DNA from: Eumeta japonica
Taxonomy: Eukaryota > Arthropoda > Insecta > Lepidoptera > Psychidae
Assembly (NCBI GenBank): GCA_005406025.1
Contig: BGZK01001457.1
Location: forward strand, 1-64,000
Reading direction: 5' to 3'
DNA length: 64,000 bases
The position numbers and the translations under genes are program-made. This document shows, one piece after another, positions 57,950 to 64,000 of this stretch (positions within the stretch are counted from its first letter, which is position 1; every line of letters begins with the position of its first letter). The notes below the pieces were generated by a model, which did no database searches, was not told the DNA's origin, and worked only from the letters and a program-made list of their open reading frames with translations.

Positions 57950-58960
57950 TAAAGGAATATGTGTGTTTTAATATTTCATGGTATTTAGTGATTGATCAAT
58001 TAATTCATTTTTATATTACTTTTCAGTGCTTCATAAAGTCTCCATAAATTAGAGAGGAAACGTCGCAAATCAATAATGGTTTGTTTATTTATTAATCAAA
58101 AAAAATCCAATTCCTGCAAACTAACCTAATTCATTATAAACCAAGTGAACACACATTAGTATGTGTAGGTGTGCGTGACGAAACATTTTTGTGTGCTTGT
58201 GTGTGCGGCGGCAAAAGCGAATACAAGATGGAGATTGACAGCAAGTTCGTTCTGTACTAAAAATAAGGTAACACGCTCTATGTCCACGCGAGCCAAGCCG
58301 CGAGCGGGAGGCTAGTAAAAAAAAAACAGGCGTAGGCCAGTTGTAAATCCTTGGAGCTTCAATGCGAATACTGTTCTGGGCTACATCCGGGCCTTATAAG
58401 GGATAATTCGTCTAAGACTTATCGCTACATTTGTGTGTTCAACAAGAGCGCTCGTTAACTTCGGCCGTGTTAGAAAAATAGATATAATCACCGTCTTTGG
58501 CCACCTCTTATGGACGACGACGCCGTGAAGTTGCCTAAATAAAGAAATGTAAAAGTATTCGCTGATGGTAAAAAAAACTATTTTTTTTTTGTTCAATTCC
58601 TGACATTATAGTTACGACAATAGCTGATAGCGACAGCGCGCAGTGACCCTTCACATTGATTGTTGACCCTCAACGATGAAGCCACTCCTCCTTTCTGTTC
58701 TTCATGATTACGAGTACATAAACGGAATCATAATATATTTGCCGACCAACAATAAATCACAATAAACGCTAGCAGATAACGCAGCCCTGGTTCATTAATA
58801 TAAGTGTCGATTAATAAGCTTATTAGAAAGTGTTTTTTTTTCATAATTCCGAATCGCGAAAGGTTGTAGGTATTTAGTGGCGAATTTCGTATAAATTATA
58901 ATATATTGAATTCGCATTTGTCCTACACTTCAGCGATAATCGCTAGTAGCACAATTTTAA
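57950..58960. other. No gene seen
   Basis: AT-rich, with a GC-richer stretch at 58150-58330 (GTGTGCGGCGGCAAAAGCG, CACGCGAGCCAAGCCGCGAG). No product was recognised in the 71-codon minus frame at 58381-58596. Confidence 0.45.
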
Positions 58961-58964
58961 GGCT

Positions 58965-59740
58965 CCGAACCAAAATGGCAAAATCCTAAACCTTATAGTT
59001 TCGTCAAGTCCGTTCATACGTTCGTCATTTGTTCCGCATGTTTCAGGCATTTTACTAAAAATTTCAAGATATATACTGATGAAATTTAACGTGTCTTGTA
59101 TAAGCCGCTACTTAGTTTGGTGGTCAAGTGACAAAATAAATATTTCCAGGGAAGTACACGTAATAGTACGTTCATACACGTAACAGAAGCTGAAAAAATT
59201 TTTTTTCAGTAAAAATCAACGTGTGGACATATTTCAACGGTTATTTCAAAAACATTTTAAGGTTTTTAAGCAATTTTTTTTTTTATTCATTGAATATTTT
59301 CGGAAATAACAAAGCATGAATTGCGCCGTCGCCCCCTTTATTATTTAAAACTGTGTTCAAAAAATGTGAATAAAATTACAAAAGTATAACTTAATAAATT
59401 CTTTAAATAAATGTTATTTCTAACACGATCGGATATACCGTTTTTGAATTATTGCTAAAAAACTTAACTTCTCAACAAAAGGCCGTAAGTACCATGAAAA
59501 TGCGCTGTTTTGTCGGTGCACTTTAGCTTACACTAGTTTAAGAGTAATGGTCGACATACCTACTAGTTTCTCTAGTTATAAGCGACTAAAGTGTTTATGC
59601 CAGTTTGTGCGAGAAACATAAAAAAAAACATATAACAACGTAGTTTTTTTTCATCCGTAGAGTAATTCTAAGTAGTAACGACTATGGAACCCTACACTAA
59701 GCATAGTCCGACATGCTCTTGGCCAATTTTTTAAAGTCAA
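58965..59740 (+). repeat. Dispersed repeat family R1, copy 3 (longest)
   Basis: Starts GGCTCCGAACCAAAATGGCA. Shares with copy 2 the words TTAGTTTGGTGGTCAAGTGA, AGCTGAAAAAATTTTTTTTC, CATTTTAAGGTTTTTAAG, GAATATTTTCGGAAATAAC and GATCGGATATACCG. The end is ACGACTATGGAACCC, AGTCCGACATGC, TCTTGGCCA. It carries about 130-200 extra bases (about 59460-59640) that copy 2 lacks, so copy 2 is a deletion form or copy 3 holds an insertion. Confidence 0.85.
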
Positions 59741-59744
59741 AACA

Positions 59745-60120
59745 CACGATGGAAAATAGAAAGACATATAGAAATCAAAATTAATCTAACGACATGGAGA
59801 TAACTAATTCGAAAGACAAAGTGAAATGGAAATTTCCTTTTTTATTAGTTTTTTTTAAATTTTTATGATATTTCCTCCCACTAATATTATAACCCACCAG
59901 ATCTTTAAAAAAAATTGATTGTCTGTAGTCGGTTTACGGAAGACAATTTAACGTTATAATGTCATAAGAAAACATTTGTGAAAAATTGCATTATTTTATG
60001 AATTGAATTGAATTATTATCACTGAATTATCCTTATTTTGTATAATACAAAGGAGTTAATTGAAAATGACAATGTTTTCGATAAATTAACATTATTTGCA
60101 CTCGTTAATTCAAATATGTT
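59745..60120. other. No gene seen
   Basis: AT-rich between repeats and a GC-rich patch. Confidence 0.5.
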
Positions 60121-60169
60121 TCTACTTAAATTATACAGTAAAGAGATAGATGCGTCACAAGCCTAACGC

Positions 60170-60270
60170 TTAAGCCGATCGTGCCTCTCTATTGTTCCGC
60201 GCTCTCGCTCGCATGCTCGGCTCAGGCGGAACGCGACAATGAGTCATGCTTTTTCGTGCGTGCAGCCAGC
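60170..60270. promoter_or_regulatory. Small GC-rich patch with AP-1-type site
   Basis: CTATTGTTCCGCG (60189-60201) and its approximate mirror CGGAACGCGACAAT (60227-60240) frame CTCTCGCTCGCATGCTCGGC. TGAGTCATGC (60240-60249) is an AP-1/MARE-type site. Flanks are AT-rich. Confidence 0.27.
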
Positions 60271-60279
60271 ATTCATCGG

Positions 60280-60670
60280 TTTATAAGATGTTATCACGTC
60301 AAAAATATTTTTTCTCTTGCATGTTATATTTTCATGCTTGAATTACAAGTAAAATTATTTCGCCACTAAACATGGCAATGTAACTTCAAGGCATAAATAT
60401 AAAATTAATTGTTTTTCCAAAAAAATGGATATTGCAGACGAACAGACCCACCAATATGAAAGTGATTATTTACTTTTCCTTTGGTAAAAAAAGAAAACAT
60501 TAAAAATGGTAGGAAAAAAAAGCCTAATTAGGTTTCAGACTCTAAATATAATTATTATATTTGTGGGGACACGACCAAAACCGCGGGCGCCGCTAGTCCC
60601 TACTTCAGCTTAATAAGTACAAATTAAGAAATGAAAACCTGCCTATAATAATTAACTCTGATAAATATCA
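60280..60670. other. No gene seen
   Basis: AT-rich with a short GC word (CCGCGGGCGCCGCTAG near 60581). Confidence 0.5.
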
Positions 60671-60675
60671 TTTTT

Positions 60676-61255
60676 AGGGTTTCGTACACCCATTGAAGAA
60701 ACGGTAACATCGTAGCATTAATTTCATATCTGTCAGTCTGTCACCGCCTGGTTACTCCGAATGTAAAAAAGTTGCGATTAAATACAGACAGACACAGTTA
60801 TATGACCGAATCGCGAACATGCTATATAGCGTCAATAAACGGATTCATATTTTGAGGGTTAATTTTGGGGCGCCAATTCGTTCATAAAAGAAGACTACTT
60901 TGTTCTAATGGGTATTGATCTTTTAAATGGATTGGACTGATTATGAGAAATACGAATACATATTTCGTTATTTTAAATGGATAATTTATAAGACATTAAA
61001 GAAAATGTATCATTACAAATAATGCAAAGTCAACCATTCCTTTTCTTATTAACGGATAAGTTTATATAAAAAAAAAATACGGAATATAGAGCTTCACTAC
61101 TCATAGTTTTTAGAAAAATATAAACAAAAATAATGTCTTTATATTTTCACGGAATAAAAAAAATAGTAAAAACGAAATATTTAAGTTGCTCGATTTCACC
61201 GAAAATAGGGAATCCCCTCCACAAGAATAGCATCACACTTGACCTTTTCCTACGA
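60676..61255 (+). repeat. Dispersed repeat family R1, copy 4
   Basis: Starts AGGGTTTCGTACACCC with CTGTCAGTCTGTCACCGCC and AAAAAAGTTGCGATTAAA, parallel to copy 1. Ends GGAATCCCCTCCACAAG, AATAGCATCACACTTGACC, parallel to the ends of copies 1-3. The middle has diverged. Confidence 0.6.
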
Positions 61256-61259
61256 TTTC

Positions 61260-61610
61260 ATGATGCACTATGGATGCTAGTGATGGTGTTATCAAAAAAA
61301 ATATTAATAACACTCAGACGATCGTGATGAATTCAAATACGCCTATATCATTGTTAGTATAGGTGAGAAATAAATATATTAAGTATAGTTTAAATTAAAT
61401 ATAGTTAAAAATTAAAAAATATTGTTAAAAATTAAAGTTAGATTCTATGTGGAAACAGGCACGTATATGCACTACTTAATCATAAGTTAATTCTCCTTTT
61501 AGTTTTTGCTTAGTCGAATTAATAACATACACATCCAGATCGACTTTAAATGACTATACTTTTTCGAATGTAAAAAGCAATACATATCTGCAACTTGCAG
61601 CAAACAACCA
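61260..61610. other. No gene seen
   Basis: AT-rich with a run of short AAATTAAA-type near-repeats at 61385-61435. Confidence 0.5.
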
Positions 61611-61616
61611 TCACAT

Positions 61617-61790
61617 TATTAATCTACTTCCTGCGCCCGAGAGAGCAATAATTACACTGCGCGCGCGCCGGTCGCGGGCGACGCGCGACCTATTAACCTA
61701 ACCAGCGCCGCACAACTGTTTACATTCCCGTTAACTTTTGCTAACCGAAAGTTCGATGACCCCTATCTGTGCTGGAGAAAGTGACGTCCC
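61617..61790. promoter_or_regulatory. CpG-rich patch with Pho/YY1- and Fox-type sites
   Basis: GCGCGCGCGCCGGTCGCGGG (61659-61678) starts a CpG-rich block. It also carries CTGTTTACATT (a Forkhead-type site), GTGACGTCCC (a CRE-like half) and CCGCCATTTTG (61790), a strong Pho/YY1-type GCCAT word. Flanks are AT-rich. Promoter or Polycomb-type element is possible. Confidence 0.33.
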
Positions 61791-61799
61791 GCCATTTTG

Positions 61800-62540
61800 A
61801 ACACAACGTTAATTTATTAAACGAATTATTCATTATCGCGAATAAAATATACAAAAAATGTAATAATTTTCTTACTTACACTGGTTCTCAATATTTGGTT
61901 TTTAATTTTCTTAAATGAAATTCATTATCATACATGAACTTTCCATGACCTGCCTTATAAAAGATAGATTTATTTTTTCAATCTCTTTCTGATTTTACCT
62001 TCTATATCCCGACACACATTAGTCAGTGATAATAATTTTCAGACAATTATTGTCACGTCGGAACACAATTTCGAATTTAATATGTACTTCGGAAAATGAA
62101 TAGTTTTTTGAAACTGAAATTGCATTGAATCTTAAAATTATTTGGTGCTGTATATTGGCTAGATTTATAGACGCACAGAAGCATTGAACGGCTAATATGA
62201 AATGGTCTTTCATTGAAAAGAACTCATTAAACAAAAATCGATACCTTAACATGTGCAAAAATCACTATCTGTCTTTTTGTTACTTTTTCATACTAGAGCC
62301 GCTAAACCGATTTTAGTGAAATTTCTCATCAATTTAAATTCAACATAATGTCAATCTTTATCTATCTTTACGCCTTTTTATTCGATAATGATGTAACCAA
62401 TTTAGACGAAATATATTATTATAACTCATCGTCGTAGAAAATATAGTTTAACTTCGGTATGACTGTCTGTTAATTGTTTGCATTTCTTTTTGTAACTAGA
62501 CAATTTGAAAGTTATTATTTAATTTCATTTAGTGGGCCGT
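61800..62540. other. No gene seen
   Basis: AT-rich; the 79-codon minus frame at 62019-62258 has no recognisable domain. Confidence 0.45.
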
Positions 62541-62549
62541 TCGTTTCCT

Positions 62550-62700
62550 TGAGAGAGAACGGGGACAGATTGAGAGGGAGAAAGGAAACGTAAAAAAAAG
62601 ATAAAAGAGTAAGAGAGAAGGTTATCAAGAGTAATAGGCAGAGCAAGCAAGAGAGCGAATGGGAAAAAGAGAAAGTTGAAATCAGGAATAGGATCCAGAT
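62550..62700. repeat. Purine-rich strand-asymmetric tract
   Basis: About 150 bases almost free of pyrimidine runs on the plus strand (GAGAGAGAACGGGGACAG, GAGAGGGAGAAAGGAAACG, AAGAGTAAGAGAGAAGG). Similar GA-rich tracts occur at 6255-6320 and, as GAGCGAGAGAGACAG, at 37437-37452 and 37509-37522. Confidence 0.7.
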
Positions 62701-62718
62701 TGAGTTTATCTTTGGTGC

Positions 62719-63267
62719 ATGCATTTTAAAAAAGATCAATTCCACAATAAATATTCTTTATCCACGTATGCAGATTGCGTGAAAAAAAGATACTTAGTAA
62801 AAAAGAACAATTGTATAGGATTATTAGAAAATATGAAGGGTAAATTAAAAGGTTGTTCAATATTTCTTTTACGGTCGGTGATACCACGTCTTTTTATATT
62901 TGGTTTTTACATAGTAGTACATTTTTTACTCTTTATAGTAGTCTATATCTGTCTGTGTATGTATATAGTAGTTATACAGACAGATATAGGTCTGTTTCAA
63001 ATTACTGCTGTCCTATTTTTTTCCTATCGTCATTCTGATTCTGGTTACTCGTCCCTGATTCTATTGTTTCGCATTTTACTTATTTTCAACTTATTTGATC
63101 GGCTATATGCATTTTATTTTAACAGTCATCCATTGACAATGTGTTGTTTTTTTTTCACCTTTTATTATTTCGTAAGTCTTCCATTGTATTTCTGTTTCTA
63201 TAGCTCTTCTTTAACTTTCTATGCTAACTTCATGAAGTTGACCTTGAGCTGTATCTTTCTCTTTTAA
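62719..63267 (+). CDS. Hypothetical hydrophobic ORF, probably spurious
   Basis: 182 codons from ATG 62719, the longest frame in the window. After a basic start (about 50 residues) it becomes almost continuously hydrophobic: candidate membrane segments at about residues 50-85, 90-100, 112-130 and 140-170, rich in Phe, Leu, Ile, Val and Tyr. The plus strand here is T- and pyrimidine-rich, which removes TAA/TAG/TGA and yields Phe/Leu/Ser codons by itself, so the hydrophobicity follows composition. I recognise no chemoreceptor or transporter signature, no splice sites, and a perfect hairpin lies inside it. Listed because of its length. Confidence 0.15.
   Translation: MHFKKDQFHNKYSLSTYADCVKKRYLVKKNNCIGLLENMKGKLKGCSIFLLRSVIPRLFIFGFYIVVHFLLFIVVYICLCMYIVVIQTDIGLFQITAVLFFSYRHSDSGYSSLILLFRILLIFNLFDRLYAFYFNSHPLTMCCFFFTFYYFVSLPLYFCFYSSSLTFYANFMKLTLSCIFLF
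62943..62989. repeat. Perfect 14-bp hairpin
   Basis: CTATATCTGTCTGT (62943-62956) is mirrored exactly at 62976-62989 around a 19-base loop. Confidence 0.85.
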
Positions 63268-63579
63268 CCACAGCCTACCTTTAATTCTCACAATTCAAAT
63301 CAGATTCTTATCATGTTTTCTTACACCCGATGTACAATGTGATATAAAAATTAAGTCATGGTAAGAAAGATTGCCGCCGCACGCTATCAGTTAACGTAAT
63401 TTTAAAGCCATATTGATACCGATTGAATCGTTTTAAAATTGCAGAATTGGTCTGCTGGTCTTTGATCTAACTCCTTTTTGTAAAGAACTTAAGAAATCTG
63501 TTTTTCATGTTTATTAAATATGTGTATATTAATCGCATTCTAATGATATGTACAAAAACTGTTTCGTTTCACGAATTGT

Positions 63580-63715
63580 TTTCGCACTCTGCCCCTACGG
63601 TTTTATGCAGACGGCGTACGCGCATGTGCGCGAGACAACGGACGCCGGCCGCAGTTGGCGGCGCCTGCACATTGTTGCGGACGTGTTTTCGTATCGATCG
63701 GAAAGCGAATGAACA
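63580..63715. promoter_or_regulatory. CpG-rich patch
   Basis: GCGCATGTGCGC (63620-63631, palindromic E-box-like), CGGACGCCGGCCGCAG (63639-63654), GGTTTTATGC (Abd-B-type) and GAACAAAGTG (a Sox/TCF-like word) in a block sharply more GC-rich than its flanks. The 80-codon frame 63507-63749 spans it without recognisable product. Confidence 0.3.
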
Positions 63716-63719
63716 AAGT

Positions 63720-64000
63720 GTTCTCATAACAAAAAACATTTCAGTTTAACATTAACGAAAACAAACACAAGGAAATTAATATTAAATGCATCGTTATCTA
63801 CTAACATATCATTAACTAAAAAGTGTAATGTGTCATTAATATGTATAATGTAATAATATTGAAAGTATAATGTACTTGCTGTGGTAATTTGTAAAAAAAA
63901 ATGTACTTATTAAAGGAAAATTATCTCATTCAGGTTCGCGTATTAAAATAAAATCGCTTTATTGACTGAGAAAACTGTGACTGCGTTCCATGACAGTATG
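63720..64000. other. No gene seen
   Basis: AT-rich to the window end. Confidence 0.5.

Overview
The window reads as AT-rich nuclear DNA of an insect, most likely a moth or butterfly. I base this on three things: the kinds of transposon relics present (a mariner transposase, the C-terminal tail of a lepidopteran-type non-LTR retrotransposon, a CR1/Jockey-like reverse transcriptase end); several dispersed repeat phrases that I recall from lepidopteran genomes; and long AT-rich stretches broken by short CpG-rich patches. The assignment is from memory of sequence families, not from a search.

I see no confident host protein-coding gene. The window behaves like a gene desert or a very large intron. 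Most open reading frames are short and either lie inside CpG-rich patches, where stop codons are rare on both strands, or inside repeats. The best coding-looking stretch not explained by a known transposon is on the minus strand at 57493-57945: about 150 codons of a membrane-protein-like frame broken by one in-frame TGA.

Layout. 0-10 kb: a large fold-back inverted repeat carrying a nested non-LTR insertion (836-1643), a homeodomain-core cluster near 4.7 kb, a TIR-bounded element with a Cys-rich coding relic (5544-6407), a dispersed repeat (6985-7395), a CpG-rich patch (7650-7975) and a second TIR pair (8229-8870). 10-21 kb: CpG-rich patches, a retrotransposon tail (13255-13558) and a conserved transposon-associated C-terminal ORF (19919-20203). 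21-32 kb: a seven-copy minisatellite of about 116 bp (22846-23640), a candidate enhancer (25070-25385), a dispersed repeat (26698-27290), a tRNA-like SINE (28330-28655) and a TA-flanked TIR element (30372-31774). 33-38 kb: a CR1/Jockey-like RT relic (33165-34262), the most CpG-rich patch (35540-35790) and a block of repeats with three different tandem arrays (36304-37940). 38-54 kb: mostly empty, with a heat-shock-type core promoter at 43302-43374 on the minus strand, perfect hairpins, dispersed repeats, a CTCF-like site and a degraded mariner (53418-54226). 54-64 kb: more copies of the same dispersed repeat, the membrane-protein-like relic, CpG-rich patches and a hydrophobic AT-rich ORF.

Nothing here works together as a pathway. 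The functional candidates are regulatory (CpG-rich patches with transcription-factor motifs, and the HSE/TATA/initiator promoter with no evident protein downstream). The rest is a layered record of transposon insertion, nested insertion, tandem amplification and hairpin formation.
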